DNA of 64,000 nt from Saccharomonospora sp. NB11 (lineage in GTDB: Bacteria; Actinomycetota; Actinomycetes; Mycobacteriales; Pseudonocardiaceae). A model generated the notes under the pieces. It was not told the DNA's origin and ran no database searches. It was given only the letters and a program-made list of their open reading frames with translations. This document shows positions 46,652 to 57,128 of the stretch, piece by piece; the first letter of the stretch is position 1; each line of letters opens with the position of its first letter. The translations under genes were made by a program, and so were the position numbers. The stretch is taken from the NCBI RefSeq assembly GCF_015910535.1, contig NZ_JACBJG010000011.1:1-64000 (forward strand), given 5' to 3'.

Positions 46652-47587
46652 ATGGCCGCTCAGCTTCGTGAGCTCCGGCAGAAGGTCCGGGCAACCAAGT
46701 CGATCGGGAAGATCACGAAGGCGATGGAACTCATCGCCACGTCCCGCATCAGCAAGGCGCAGGCACGGGTCGAGGCGTCGCGCCCCTACGCCACGGAGAT
46801 CACCAAGGTGCTCTCCGCATTGGCCGGGGCGAGCACGAGCCTCGACCACCCGTTGCTGGTCGAGCGCCCGAACCCCTCCCGGGTGGCGGTGCTGGTGGTC
46901 ACCAGTGACCGGGGTCTGGTCGGTGGCTACAACGCCAACGCGCTGCGGGCGACCGAGGAGCTGCTTGCCCTGCTCCGTGAGCAGGGCAAGGACCCACAGC
47001 TCTACGTGATCGGTGGCAAGGGCGTGAACTACTACCGCTTCCGCGAGCGCGAGATCGCGGGCAGCTGGACCGGGTTCTCGCAGCAGCCGCATTACGAGAA
47101 TGCCGCCGAGGTGGGCGACACGCTGGTGAAGGCGTTCCTCGCGGGAGCTGACGACTCGGGCACCAACCCGGGTGCGGACGGCGTGCTGGGTGTGGACGAA
47201 CTGCACATCGTCTACACCGAGTTCCGTTCGATGCTCACGCAGACTCCGGTCGCGCGTCGCATCGCTCCGCTCGAGGTCGAGTACACCGAGGAGGCTCCCA
47301 CGGGCATTCCTCCGGCGTACGAGTTCGAGCCGAGTGCCGAGCAGTTGCTTGCAGCGCTGCTGCCGAAGTACATCAACACGCGGATCTACGCGGCGTTGCT
47401 GGAGTCGGCGGCATCCGAACTGGCGGCTCAGCGCAACGCCATGAAGTCGGCGTCGGACAACGCCCAGGAGCTTGTCGAGACGTACACCCGACTGGCGAAC
47501 CAGGCCCGCCAGGCCCAGATCACCCAGGAGATCAGCGAAATCGTCGGTGGGGCGGACGCGCTCGCCGCCACAGGAAGTGATGTGTAA
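46652..47587 (+). CDS. atpG: ATP synthase F1 subunit gamma
   Basis: This 311-residue central rotor shaft has the N-terminal coiled coil [20 protein letters not shown] and the C-terminal coil [20 protein letters not shown] with the family end [21 protein letters not shown] 46652 lies 10 bp after atpA. Confidence 0.97.
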   Translation: MAAQLRELRQKVRATKSIGKITKAMELIATSRISKAQARVEASRPYATEITKVLSALAGASTSLDHPLLVERPNPSRVAVLVVTSDRGLVGGYNANALRATEELLALLREQGKDPQLYVIGGKGVNYYRFREREIAGSWTGFSQQPHYENAAEVGDTLVKAFLAGADDSGTNPGADGVLGVDELHIVYTEFRSMLTQTPVARRIAPLEVEYTEEAPTGIPPAYEFEPSAEQLLAALLPKYINTRIYAALLESAASELAAQRNAMKSASDNAQELVETYTRLANQARQAQITQEISEIVGGADALAATGSDV

Positions 47588-49024
<1,437 letters not shown>

Positions 49025-49031
49025 GTTCCGT

Positions 49032-49074
49032 GAGCGACGGGGTGACGTCCACTGTGGATGTGGCCCCGTCGTTC
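49032..49074 (+). terminator. Hairpin between atpD and atpC
   Basis: GAGCGACGGGG (49032-49042) pairs with CCCCGTCGTTC (49064-49074), including one G-U. A second short stem TCCA/TGGA sits in the loop. It begins eight nt after the atpD stop. Forty nt further a TACACT box (49114-49119) could start a separate atpC transcript. Confidence 0.55.
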
Positions 49075-49154
49075 GTGTATCACGGGTGCGACCGCCTCTC
49101 GGTGGCCCCGGGCTACACTGGGCGGAACGCGCGTGAGGCATGAAGGAGAGCTAC

Positions 49155-49520
49155 GTGGCTGAGATGTCCGTCGAGCTGGTGGCCGTCGAACGCCGCCTGT
49201 GGTCGGGGACGGCCAAGTTCGTCGCCGCGCAGACCACCGAAGGCGAGATCGGCATCCTGCCCGGTCACGAGCCGGTGCTGGGTCAGCTCGTCGAAGGTGG
49301 AATCGTCAAGGTGACCACCACGGACGGCGAGACCGTGACAGCGGCCGTGCACGGCGGCTTCCTGTCGGTGACGGCCGACGCGGTCAGTGTGCTCGCGGAG
49401 TCGGCCGAGCTTGGCGAGGAGGTCGACGTCGAGGCGGCGCGCCGCGCGCTCGCCGAGGAGGACGCGACCGAGCGCGCCAGGGCCGCGGCCCGGCTTCGAG
49501 CGGCTGGTCAATCGGTCTGA
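49155..49520 (+). CDS. atpC: ATP synthase F1 subunit epsilon
   Basis: This 121-residue subunit of the rotor stalk regulates ATP hydrolysis. The beta-sandwich domain has [19 protein letters not shown] and [16 protein letters not shown], followed by a short helical tail. GTG 49155 is preferred to ATG 49140 because AAGGAG at 49142-49147 gives ideal spacing and the product then matches the 121-residue mycobacterial protein. Confidence 0.94.
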   Translation: MAEMSVELVAVERRLWSGTAKFVAAQTTEGEIGILPGHEPVLGQLVEGGIVKVTTTDGETVTAAVHGGFLSVTADAVSVLAESAELGEEVDVEAARRALAEEDATERARAAARLRAAGQSV

Positions 49521-49544
49521 CCGGGAAACAAGCGGGAGCCGACC

Positions 49545-49979
49545 ATGGACATCGCCACGCTGGTCCTGGCACTCCTGCTCGTGCTGCTCGCCGTCGCGGC
49601 GGCCTACGCGCTGCGCTGGGTTTTCATGCGCCGTCACGGCGGAGTCAGTGTGGCTCTGCGGTGGCAACCGGACCGCGAGAAGTCCGGATGGCACCTCGGC
49701 GTCGGCCGCTACCGCGGTGAGGAGTTCGTCTGGTATCGCGTGTGGAGTCTGCGGATCGGGCCGAGCCGCGTGTTCTACCGGGACACGCTCCACATCGTCA
49801 CTCGTCGCGACCCGGTGGGTACGGAGTCCTATGCCGTCCCACCGGGTTCTCGCGTTCTGCGCTGTCGTCCCGGCGACGACGAACCCATCGAGATCGCGAT
49901 GGGGCCAGGCGCGCTGACCGGGTTTCTGTCGTGGTTGGAGTCCGCGCCACCCGGTCGCAAACTTCCTCGCGCCAGTTGA
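49545..49979 (+). CDS. DUF2550 membrane-anchored protein
   Basis: This 144-residue protein has one N-terminal membrane helix (about 4-24) and a basic soluble domain with WQPDREKSGWHLGVGRYRGE and WSLRIGPSRVFYRDTL. It matches the DUF2550 family, found directly after atpC in mycobacteria (Rv1312). The function is unknown; conserved linkage suggests a role tied to the membrane or the ATP synthase. Confidence 0.88.
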   Translation: MDIATLVLALLLVLLAVAAAYALRWVFMRRHGGVSVALRWQPDREKSGWHLGVGRYRGEEFVWYRVWSLRIGPSRVFYRDTLHIVTRRDPVGTESYAVPPGSRVLRCRPGDDEPIEIAMGPGALTGFLSWLESAPPGRKLPRAS

Positions 49980-50021
49980 GCGTCGTCCCGCGCGTCGAGC
50001 ATGGGTGCGGCGAGCGCGGTG

Positions 50022-50594
50022 TCAGCGTTCGCCGCCCGGCTTCCACAACACGTCGCCGTCCGGGTTGGCCACTCTGGCGAGGATGAACAGCAGATCCGAG
50101 AGCCGGTTGAGGTAGGTGACGGCGATCGGGTTCGTGCCGTCCGGGTCGGCCTCCACCAGCGCCCACGCCGATCGTTCCGCGCGGCGGGCCACCGTGCGGG
50201 CCTGATGCAACAGCGCGGCGCCCGGGGTCCCACCCGGAAGGATGAACGAGTTCAGTTTGCCGACCCGCTCGTTGAACTCGTCGCACCAACCTTCGAGTCG
50301 GTCGACGTAGTCCTGCGTGATCCGCAACGGCGGGTACGGGGGATCGGCCACCACCGGCGTGCTGAGGTCGGCGCCCACGTCGAACAGGTCGTTCTGCACC
50401 GTACGGAGGACCGTCGTGAGTTCCTCGGGCAGCGAGCCCAACGCGATGGCCACGCCCACGACGGAGTTGGTCTCGTCGACGTCGGCGTAGGCCCCGAGGC
50501 GAGGGTCGGTCTTCGCCACCCGCGTTCCGTCGCCCAACGCCGTCGTACCGTTGTCGCCGACCCGGGTGTACACGCGGTTGATCCGTACGGACAT
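50022..50594 (-). CDS. PduO-type cob(I)alamin adenosyltransferase
   Basis: This 190-residue trimeric enzyme transfers adenosyl from ATP to cob(I)alamin. The ATP site is VYTRVGDNGTTALGDGTRVAK, and the C-terminal region has RTVARRAERSAWAL and YLNRLSDLLFILAR. ATG 50594 is six nt after TAGACT (minus strand, 50606-50601), so it is leaderless. Its place between DUF2550 and murA matches Rv1314c of M. tuberculosis. Confidence 0.93.
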   Translation of the reverse strand: MSVRINRVYTRVGDNGTTALGDGTRVAKTDPRLGAYADVDETNSVVGVAIALGSLPEELTTVLRTVQNDLFDVGADLSTPVVADPPYPPLRITQDYVDRLEGWCDEFNERVGKLNSFILPGGTPGAALLHQARTVARRAERSAWALVEADPDGTNPIAVTYLNRLSDLLFILARVANPDGDVLWKPGGER

Positions 50595-50776
50595 GGCGGC
50601 AGTCTACGGCCCGCTGCCGCCGGAGGCACCGGCCACATCGAGATGTGACCATGGTCGGTGGCGACCTATCGTCGCGTGGTGGCCGAATGTTTCACGATGA
50701 GCGATCTTGTGACCGGGTTGGTCGCTAACGTGCCCCAGCGCACACGCTGTGACCGAGCCCGGCATGATGGGCGACC

Positions 50777-52060
50777 ATGAGCGAGCACTTCGACGTGTAC
50801 GGCGGTGCGCGTCTGGTCGGCGAGGTCGAGGTTGTCGGTGCCAAGAACAGCGTTCTGAAGCTGATGGCAGCAGCGCTGCTCGCCGAGGGAACCACCACGA
50901 TCCGTAACTGCCCGCAGATCCTGGACGTGCCGCTGATGGCGGACGTGCTGCGCAGTGTGGGCTGCACGGTCGAGATGGACGGCGACGTCACGCGCATCAC
51001 CACGCCTGCCGAGTTGTCCCACCGCGCGAACACGCCTGCGATGGGCAAGTTGCGCGCGTCCGTGTGCGTCCTCGGGCCGCTGGTCGGGCGGCTGAAGCGC
51101 GCGGTCGTCGCGTTGCCGGGCGGGGATGCCATCGGTTCGAGGCCGTTGGACATGCACCAGAACGGGCTGCGCAAGCTGGGGGCCACGAGCACGATCGAGC
51201 ACGGTTGTGTCGTCGCCGAGGCCGAGGGGCTGCACGGCGCGCAGATCTGGCTCGACTTCCCGAGCGTGGGAGCCACCGAGAACATCCTGATGGCCGCGGT
51301 GCTCGCGAAGGGCACCACGGTGATCGACAACGCGGCCCGCGAACCCGAGATCGTCGACCTCTGCACGATGCTGACGGAGATGGGGGCGCGCATCGAGGGC
51401 GCGGGGACGTCGACGCTGACGGTCGAGGGCGTCGACGAACTGCACCCCACGGAGCACTACGTGATCGGCGACCGCATCGTCGGCGCCACCTGGGCGTTCG
51501 CCGCGGCGATGACACGCGGCGACGTCACGGTGACGGGCGTGGACCCGCACCACCTCGATCTCGTGCTGGACAAGCTGCGGCTCGCGGGAGCCGACGTCAC
51601 GACGTACGACGACAAGGGCTTCCGCGTCGTGCAGGAGGATCGGCCGAAGGCGGTCGACTTCGTGACGCTGCCGTACCCGGGTTTCGCGACCGACCTGCAG
51701 CCGTTCGCGGTGGCGCTGTCGTCGGTGTCCGAGGGCACGTCGATGATCACTGAGAACGTCTACGAGGCGCGGTTCCGGTTCATCGAGGAGATGGTGCGGC
51801 TCGGGGCGGACGCCCGGACCGACGGGCACCACGCCGTCGTGCGCGGTGTCGAGCGGCTGTCGAGCGCACCGGTGTGGGCGTCCGACATCCGCGCGGGTGC
51901 GGGGCTCGTGCTGGCGGGACTCTGCGCGGAGGGCGTCACCACGGTGTGGGACGTCTTCCACATCGACCGCGGTTACCCGGCGTTCGTCGAGAACCTCAAC
52001 CGCCTGGGCGCGCGCGTCGAGCGCGTGGAGGGCGAACCGGAGAACGCCGACTCCGAGTGA
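50777..52060 (+). CDS. murA: UDP-N-acetylglucosamine 1-carboxyvinyltransferase, fosfomycin-insensitive type
   Basis: This 427-residue enzyme performs the first committed step of peptidoglycan precursor synthesis. The active-site loop reads [15 protein letters not shown], with Asp117 where E. coli has the Cys alkylated by fosfomycin. This Asp variant keeps activity and confers intrinsic resistance in mycobacteria. N-terminal [20 protein letters not shown] is typical. ATG 50777 follows a CATGAT box by eight nt without an obvious ribosome-binding site, so it may be leaderless. Confidence 0.96.
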   Translation: MSEHFDVYGGARLVGEVEVVGAKNSVLKLMAAALLAEGTTTIRNCPQILDVPLMADVLRSVGCTVEMDGDVTRITTPAELSHRANTPAMGKLRASVCVLGPLVGRLKRAVVALPGGDAIGSRPLDMHQNGLRKLGATSTIEHGCVVAEAEGLHGAQIWLDFPSVGATENILMAAVLAKGTTVIDNAAREPEIVDLCTMLTEMGARIEGAGTSTLTVEGVDELHPTEHYVIGDRIVGATWAFAAAMTRGDVTVTGVDPHHLDLVLDKLRLAGADVTTYDDKGFRVVQEDRPKAVDFVTLPYPGFATDLQPFAVALSSVSEGTSMITENVYEARFRFIEEMVRLGADARTDGHHAVVRGVERLSSAPVWASDIRAGAGLVLAGLCAEGVTTVWDVFHIDRGYPAFVENLNRLGARVERVEGEPENADSE

Positions 52061-52088
52061 TCGTCGCCGGACGTCGTCCCCCGCGTCT

Positions 52089-52151
52089 TGCGCACGCATG
52101 TCGGCGTCCTGTGATCGGAAGTCCGCGCCCTGCGATGCGAACTCGCGTGCG
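52089..52151. repeat. Degenerate 21-bp tandem repeat, three units
   Basis: Three adjacent 21-bp units (52089-52109, 52110-52130, 52131-52151) share a pattern starting TGNGA with a GTC/CTC-GCG core. Read on the minus strand they give short Ala/Asp/Arg/Gln repeats (EFASQG, DFRSQD, DMRAQD). They lie between the convergent murA and LysE-family genes. Similar-looking 21-bp arrays occur between genes in related genomes (from memory, not checked). Confidence 0.6.
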
Positions 52152-52171
52152 TGGGGCGCGGACACGCTGGA

Positions 52172-52795
52172 TCAGCTTTGGAAGGCCAGCGCGGCGCCGA
52201 AGCCGATGAGCGTGGTGCCGGTGGCCGCGTCGAGTGCCCGGCGCACGCTCCTGCGCTGCAACCACACCCTCACCGAGTGCACGAAGGCCACGAGCGCAAG
52301 CTGCCAGATCGCGCCCAGCACCGCGACCGTGTACGCCAGCAGCAGTGTGTCGGTGAGCGAGTTGTGCACGGGGTCTATGAACTGGGGCAGTACCGAGAGG
52401 TACAGCGCGAGGACCTTCGGGTTCGTGACGTTGGAGAGCAGTCCTTCCCGATAGCGCCGGAACGCGCCGTGCTGCGCGCCCGCACCGTCCATCGCCGCGT
52501 AGTCGCCACGGCGTGCCGACCGCAGCGCCTGGACACCGAGGTAGCAGAGGTAGACCACGCCGAGCCAGCGGAGCGTGTGGAAGGCGACCTGCGACTGCAC
52601 GATGACGGCGCCGAGGCCGAACGCGACGGCCGTGCCCTGGACGACGTTGCCGGTCGCGATGCCGGCTGTCGCCATGAGTCCGCCCCGGAAGCCACCGGTG
52701 AACGAGTTCTTGAGCGTGACGACGGTGTCCGGCCCGGGAGCAAGGACCACGAAGATCACCAGAACGAGGTAGCTGGTGTAGGTACTCCAGGTCAC
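52172..52795 (-). CDS. LysE/RhtB family amino-acid exporter
   Basis: This 207-residue, five- to six-helix membrane protein of the LysE translocator family has the hallmark APGPDTVVTLKNSFTGGFRGG near residues 19-39 and SNVTNPKVLALYLSVLPQF at about 120-138. It would export a small amino acid or homoserine-like molecule. GTG 52795 lies eight nt after TACGCT (minus strand, 52809-52804), suggesting a leaderless start. It is divergent from the ehu operon across a 390-bp region. Confidence 0.88.
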   Translation of the reverse strand: MTWSTYTSYLVLVIFVVLAPGPDTVVTLKNSFTGGFRGGLMATAGIATGNVVQGTAVAFGLGAVIVQSQVAFHTLRWLGVVYLCYLGVQALRSARRGDYAAMDGAGAQHGAFRRYREGLLSNVTNPKVLALYLSVLPQFIDPVHNSLTDTLLLAYTVAVLGAIWQLALVAFVHSVRVWLQRRSVRRALDAATGTTLIGFGAALAFQS

Positions 52796-53185
52796 GTCGC
52801 ACTAGCGTAACCGGAAACGCACGGTCTTCGATCTCGCACTCTGCGTGCGACGCGACGAGCGCGGCGCGAGCCCTGGTACCGAGTGGTGCGACATCGCGTG
52901 GTCCGCGTCGTTGAGCTGGCAAATCATGGGTACAGACATACCGTCGGTATAGGGACTGTGCGCCGTCGGGAGTTGATGTGAATCACGGAAATCGCTTTCG
53001 ACGTCGTCGCTGATTATGGGTGGTTTCGCCGTTTCGGCGTCTCGCCGGGTTGATCTCTATCTGATAACGGACCGTCACCACGGTTTTGACCCGATCGGGC
53101 GGAGCACCTACGTTCGGTAACCATGTGAAGGAATGATCGTTCGCCCGAGTCGGCGAACAGACCCCAGGGATAGAAGGGTGCGATC
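52796..53185. promoter_or_regulatory. Divergent regulatory region of the exporter and ehuBCDA
   Basis: No gene is seen in these 390 bp. A 13-bp palindrome ATACCGTCGGTAT (52938-52950), of the kind bound by TetR-family proteins, lies in the middle. The ehuB promoter is well formed: TTGACC (53086-53091), 17 bp, TACGTT (53109-53114). It gives a 65-nt leader with a 7-bp hairpin GTTCGCC/GGCGAAC (53139-53158). The region is more AT-rich than its neighbours. Confidence 0.6.
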
Positions 53186-54094
53186 ATGGCTCAGGGTGAG
53201 TGGGCACAGCGGGCTTTGTCCCGGCGTTCTGCCCTGAAAGCAGCGCTCGTCGTCGGGGCCACCGCAACACTCGCGGCGGCGTGCACCGAGGCGCCGCAGA
53301 CCGGTTCCCAGGGGGGTGGAAACACACTCCAGAGGCTTCGCGACGCCGGCACCGTTCGAGTCGGTATCGCAGGCGAGATCCCGTACGGGTTCACTCAGGA
53401 CGGTAAGGTGACCGGTGAGTCGCCCGAGGTCGCCAAGGCCGTCTTCTCCGCCATCGGTGTCCCCAACGTCGAGGCACAGCAGGTCGAGTTCGGACAGTTG
53501 ATCCCCGGCCTGAACGCGGGGCAGTACGACATGGTCGCCGCCGGTATGGCGATCCTGCCCGAGCGGTGTCAACAGGCGCAGTTCTCGGCCGTCGACTACG
53601 TCACCAACACCGCGTTCCTCGTGCCGGCGGGCAATCCCGAGGGCGTCAACAACTTCGAGGACGTCAAGGCCAAGGGCGTCAGCCTCGCCGTGCTCTCCGG
53701 CACGATCGAGCAGCAGGTCGCCAAGTCGCTGGGCATCGCCGACGTGCAGACCTACGGCGGTCAGGCCGACATGGTGCAGGCGTTGCAGGCAGGCCGTGCC
53801 TACGCGGGTGCGCTCACCGACATCTCGCTGCGTGCCCTGCTCGAACAGAATCCCGACTCGGGGCTGGAGATCACCGAGGGTTTCGTGCCGGTGGTCGACG
53901 GCAAGGAGCAGTTGCAGGCCGGTGGTTTCGTGTTCCGCAAGGGTGACGACGACCTCGTCAACGCCTTCAACCAGGAGTTGCAGAAGCTGCACGAGGACGG
54001 CCGGTGGCTGGAGATCGTCCGGCCCTTCGGCTTCACGGAGGACAACCTGCCGCCCGCGGACGTGACCACAGAGAAGCTCTGCTCGGGGGAGTGA
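53186..54094 (+). CDS. ehuB: Substrate-binding lipoprotein of an EhuB-type ABC importer
   Basis: This 302-residue family 3 solute-binding protein has a twin-arginine-like signal (LSRRSALKAALVVGATATLA) and lipobox LAAAC. The mature domain has the family motifs VRVGIAGEIPYGF and GLNAGQYDMVAAGMAILPERC. The closest named group is EhuB of the ectoine/hydroxyectoine importer; polar amino acids are the alternative ligand. ATG 53186 follows AGAAGGGTGCG. It opens the operon ehuBCDA. Confidence 0.85.
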   Translation: MAQGEWAQRALSRRSALKAALVVGATATLAAACTEAPQTGSQGGGNTLQRLRDAGTVRVGIAGEIPYGFTQDGKVTGESPEVAKAVFSAIGVPNVEAQQVEFGQLIPGLNAGQYDMVAAGMAILPERCQQAQFSAVDYVTNTAFLVPAGNPEGVNNFEDVKAKGVSLAVLSGTIEQQVAKSLGIADVQTYGGQADMVQALQAGRAYAGALTDISLRALLEQNPDSGLEITEGFVPVVDGKEQLQAGGFVFRKGDDDLVNAFNQELQKLHEDGRWLEIVRPFGFTEDNLPPADVTTEKLCSGE

Positions 54095-54117
54095 GGGCCG
54101 GAAGGCGGTAACTCACG

Positions 54118-54828
54118 ATGTTCGACGACGTACCCCACTTCGTCTCCGTCATCGCCGACGGTCTCCTGGTCACGGTCCAGGCGACCGTCGGCGGCATCAT
54201 CCTGGCGACGGTGTTGTCGTTCGTGGCGGGGCTCGCGATCTTGTCCCGCCGGATCGTCGTACGGACGATCGCCCGGATCTACATCGAGGTGTGGCGGGGC
54301 ACGTCGGAGGTCGTGCAGCTCTTCTGGCTGTACTTCGTGCTCCCGGTGCTGACCGGGTTCCAACTGCTGCCGTTGTGGGCCGGCATCCTCGTCCTCGGGT
54401 TGAACTTCGGTGCCTACGGTGCGGAGATCGTCCGCGGCTCCGTGCAGGCGGTGCCGAAGGAGCAGCACGAGGGCGGCGTGGCGCTGAACTTCACCCCGGC
54501 GCAGCGGATGCGGCGCATCGTCCTGCCGCAGGCGCTGGTGGAGATGGTGCCACCGTTCAACAATCTCTTCATCCAGTTGCTCAAGGGCACGGCGCTGCTG
54601 ACCTTCATCACGGTGCCCGAGATGACCCATCAGGCCACCGTCATCCTCGTGCCCGCCTTCACCGGTGAGGTGGCGCTGATCTTCACGATCCTGCTGCTGT
54701 TCTACCTCGTTCTGTCCATTGTGATCACTTTCGTGATGCGGATGTTGGAGCGCTGGGCGGCGCGCAAGGTCGGGAGAACTCCGGCCAAGCGTGACGAGGC
54801 GATCGCGACCGGTGGAGGTGTCGCGTGA
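54118..54828 (+). CDS. ehuC: ABC importer permease, EhuC type
   Basis: This 236-residue HisM-type permease has about five helices. The EAA loop that contacts the ATPase is VPKEQHEGGVALNFTPAQRM. N-terminal GLLVTVQATVGGIILATVLS is typical of amino-acid ABC permeases. It ends in a GTGA overlap with ehuD, so the two permeases are translated together. Confidence 0.86.
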   Translation: MFDDVPHFVSVIADGLLVTVQATVGGIILATVLSFVAGLAILSRRIVVRTIARIYIEVWRGTSEVVQLFWLYFVLPVLTGFQLLPLWAGILVLGLNFGAYGAEIVRGSVQAVPKEQHEGGVALNFTPAQRMRRIVLPQALVEMVPPFNNLFIQLLKGTALLTFITVPEMTHQATVILVPAFTGEVALIFTILLLFYLVLSIVITFVMRMLERWAARKVGRTPAKRDEAIATGGGVA

Positions 54829-55487
54829 ACTCCACGTGGGACTGGGACTTCGCCTTCGCGGTGTTGCCCGCCATCCTCGAAGGTCTGCTGGTGACGCTGC
54901 AGGCCACCGTCCTCGGCGCGCTGCTCGCGTACGTGCTCGGGCTCGTGTTCGCCCTGCTGCGGCGCTCGCCGATCCGTGTGATCAGCACCGTCGTGTGGCT
55001 GATCATGGAGTTCATCCGTAGTACGCCACTGCTCGTGCAGTTGTTCTTCCTGTTCTACGTGTTGCCACTCGTGGGGGTCACGCTCTCCCCGATGGTGACG
55101 GGTGTCCTGGGGTTGGGGCTGCACTACGCGACGTACACGGCGGAGGTGTACCGGGCGGGCATCGAGGCCGTCCCGAAGGGGCAGTGGGAGGCCGCCACGG
55201 CGCTGAGTCTGCCGACGCGTCGCGTCTGGACGGCAGTGGTGCTGCCACAGGCGATTCCGCGGGTTCTGCCCGCGCTCGGCAACTACACGATTTCGATGTT
55301 CAAGGAGACACCGCTGCTGTTGGCGATCGGTGTGCTCGACATCGTGGGAGCGGCGGAGGAGGAGGCGTCCCTGGCATTTCGGTACGTCGAACCGATCACT
55401 ATTGCCGGGATTTTGTTCCTCCTGTTGAGTTACCCTGCCTCCCTACTCGTTCGATACTTGGAGCGTCGTTTTGGACTCGCACAGTGA
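54825..55487 (+). CDS. ehuD: ABC importer permease, EhuD type
   Basis: This 220-residue permease partners EhuC. It has EFIRSTPLLVQLFFLFYVLP and the EAA loop VPKGQWEAATALSLPTRRVW. GTG 54825 overlaps the ehuC stop; the last 17 bases overlap the start of the ATPase gene. Confidence 0.86.
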   Translation: MNSTWDWDFAFAVLPAILEGLLVTLQATVLGALLAYVLGLVFALLRRSPIRVISTVVWLIMEFIRSTPLLVQLFFLFYVLPLVGVTLSPMVTGVLGLGLHYATYTAEVYRAGIEAVPKGQWEAATALSLPTRRVWTAVVLPQAIPRVLPALGNYTISMFKETPLLLAIGVLDIVGAAEEEASLAFRYVEPITIAGILFLLLSYPASLLVRYLERRFGLAQ

Positions 55488-56280
55488 TCCGTCGGCCCGT
55501 CCCGCGTCCGACGTGATGATTCGCTTCGACCAGGTGGTGAAGAAGTTCGGCGACAACGTCGTGCTCCGCGATCTGAGTTTCGATGTCGACCCCGGAGAAT
55601 TCGTGACGTTGATCGGGCCGAGCGGGTCCGGCAAGACGACGATCCTGCGTCTGTTGATGACGTTGGAACGTGTCAACGGTGGCACGATCCAGGTGGGCGG
55701 CGAATATCTCTCACACATGGAGAAGGGCGGCAAGCTCGTTCCCGCCGACGAGAAGTACCTGCGTCGCGTACGCAAGCGGATCGGCATGGTGTTCCAGCAG
55801 TTCAATCTGTTCCCGAACATGAAGGTGCTGCAGAACATCACCGAGGCGCCGATCCGTGTGCTCGGGATGTCGCGGGACGAGGCGGAGGCGAAGGCCCGGT
55901 CGCTGCTGGAGATGGTGGGGTTGAGCGACAAGGTCGACGCCCACCCGTCGCAGCTCTCCGGCGGGCAGCAGCAGCGGGTGGCCATTGCGCGGGCGCTGGC
56001 CATGGAACCGGAGGTCCTGCTCCTCGACGAGGTGACCTCCGCGCTCGACCCGGAGCTGGTCGCCGGGGTTCTCGCGGTGCTGCGCGAGATCGCCGAGACC
56101 ACCGACATCACCTTCCTGTGCGTGACCCACGAGATGCAGTTCGCACGGGACGTGTCGGACCGCGTGATGATGTTCGACAGTGGTCAGGTCATCGAGGACG
56201 CCGAGCCCGAGAAGCTCTTCACCGACCCCTCGCACCCGCGGACGCGGGAGTTCTTGCACGCGGTGCTCGACCGGGCCTGA
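55471..56280 (+). CDS. ehuA: ABC importer ATPase, EhuA type
   Basis: This 269-residue ABC ATPase energises the importer. It has Walker A GPSGSGKTTIL, signature LSGGQQQRVAIARAL, Walker B VLLLDEVTSALDPE and H-loop VTHEMQFARD. TTG 55471 is taken as start, overlapping ehuD by 17 bases; GTG 55513 or ATG 55516 are alternatives that would remove a poorly conserved 14-residue leader. It is the only ATPase near two importer sets and may serve both. Confidence 0.88.
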   Translation: MDSHSDPSARPASDVMIRFDQVVKKFGDNVVLRDLSFDVDPGEFVTLIGPSGSGKTTILRLLMTLERVNGGTIQVGGEYLSHMEKGGKLVPADEKYLRRVRKRIGMVFQQFNLFPNMKVLQNITEAPIRVLGMSRDEAEAKARSLLEMVGLSDKVDAHPSQLSGGQQQRVAIARALAMEPEVLLLDEVTSALDPELVAGVLAVLREIAETTDITFLCVTHEMQFARDVSDRVMMFDSGQVIEDAEPEKLFTDPSHPRTREFLHAVLDRA

Positions 56281-56338
56281 GCGGCTCGGCGGTTCCGACT
56301 CGCTTGGTGTGGGGCCCGTGCGGGGCTACGGTCACAGC

Positions 56339-57112
56339 ATGGGTGACTACGAGCACGTCCTCGTCAAGCGGGAGGACGACACCGTCACGATCACCATGAA
56401 CCGCCCGGCGCGGCGCAACTCGTTGTCGGAGCCGCACCTGCGGGAGCTGCTCGCGGCCTTCACCGAGGCCGGGGAGTCGAGCGCCACCGGCATCGTGCTG
56501 GCCGGGGCGGGGCCGGTGTTCTCGGCCGGACACGACTTCGCCGACGTCGCGGCGCGTGATCTCACCGGGGTCCGAGACCTGCTTCGGTTGTGCACTGACG
56601 TCATGCGCACCGTGCAGTCGGTGCCCCAGGTGGTGCTCGCGCGGGTCCACGGTCTCGCGACGGCGGCGGGGTGTCAGCTTGTGGCGTCGTGTGACCTCGC
56701 CGTCGCCGCGGAGTCGGCGGGGTTCGCGTTGCCGGGCGGGAAGGGCGGCTGGTTCTGCCACACTCCGGCCGTTCCGGTGGCCCGTGCGGTCGGTCGCAAG
56801 CGACTCATGGAGCTGGCGCTGACCGGTGACCCGATCGATGCCGCGACGGCGCTCGACTGGGGACTGGTCAACCGGGTGGTGCCGGACGAGGAGCTGGACC
56901 GAGCCGTGGCCGACCTGCTGGCGAGGGCCACTCGCGGGAGCCGTGCGTCGAAGGCGTTGGGCAAGCGGACGCTGTACGCCCAGCTCGACCGGCCCGAGAG
57001 CGACGCCTACGCGCTCGCCGTGGAGGTCATGGCCTCGGCCTCGCAGTTGCCCGGTGCGCGTGAGGGAATGGCGGCGTTCCTGGAGAAGCGGCACCCCGAG
57101 TGGCCCGACTGA
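56339..57112 (+). CDS. Enoyl-CoA hydratase/isomerase-fold protein without canonical catalytic Glu
   Basis: This 257-residue crotonase-fold protein keeps the oxyanion-hole segments (GAGPVFSAGHDFADV and LATAAGCQLVASCDLAV). The two catalytic glutamates of true hydratases are replaced: Gln in AGCQL and Gly in LPGGKGG. It therefore probably performs another CoA-thioester reaction or binds without hydrating, as in ECHDC3-like members. ATG 56339 is six nt after TACGGT (56327-56332), so the message is leaderless. Confidence 0.83.
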   Translation: MGDYEHVLVKREDDTVTITMNRPARRNSLSEPHLRELLAAFTEAGESSATGIVLAGAGPVFSAGHDFADVAARDLTGVRDLLRLCTDVMRTVQSVPQVVLARVHGLATAAGCQLVASCDLAVAAESAGFALPGGKGGWFCHTPAVPVARAVGRKRLMELALTGDPIDAATALDWGLVNRVVPDEELDRAVADLLARATRGSRASKALGKRTLYAQLDRPESDAYALAVEVMASASQLPGAREGMAAFLEKRHPEWPD

Positions 57113-57128
57113 GTCGGCCGTCGTGGGG

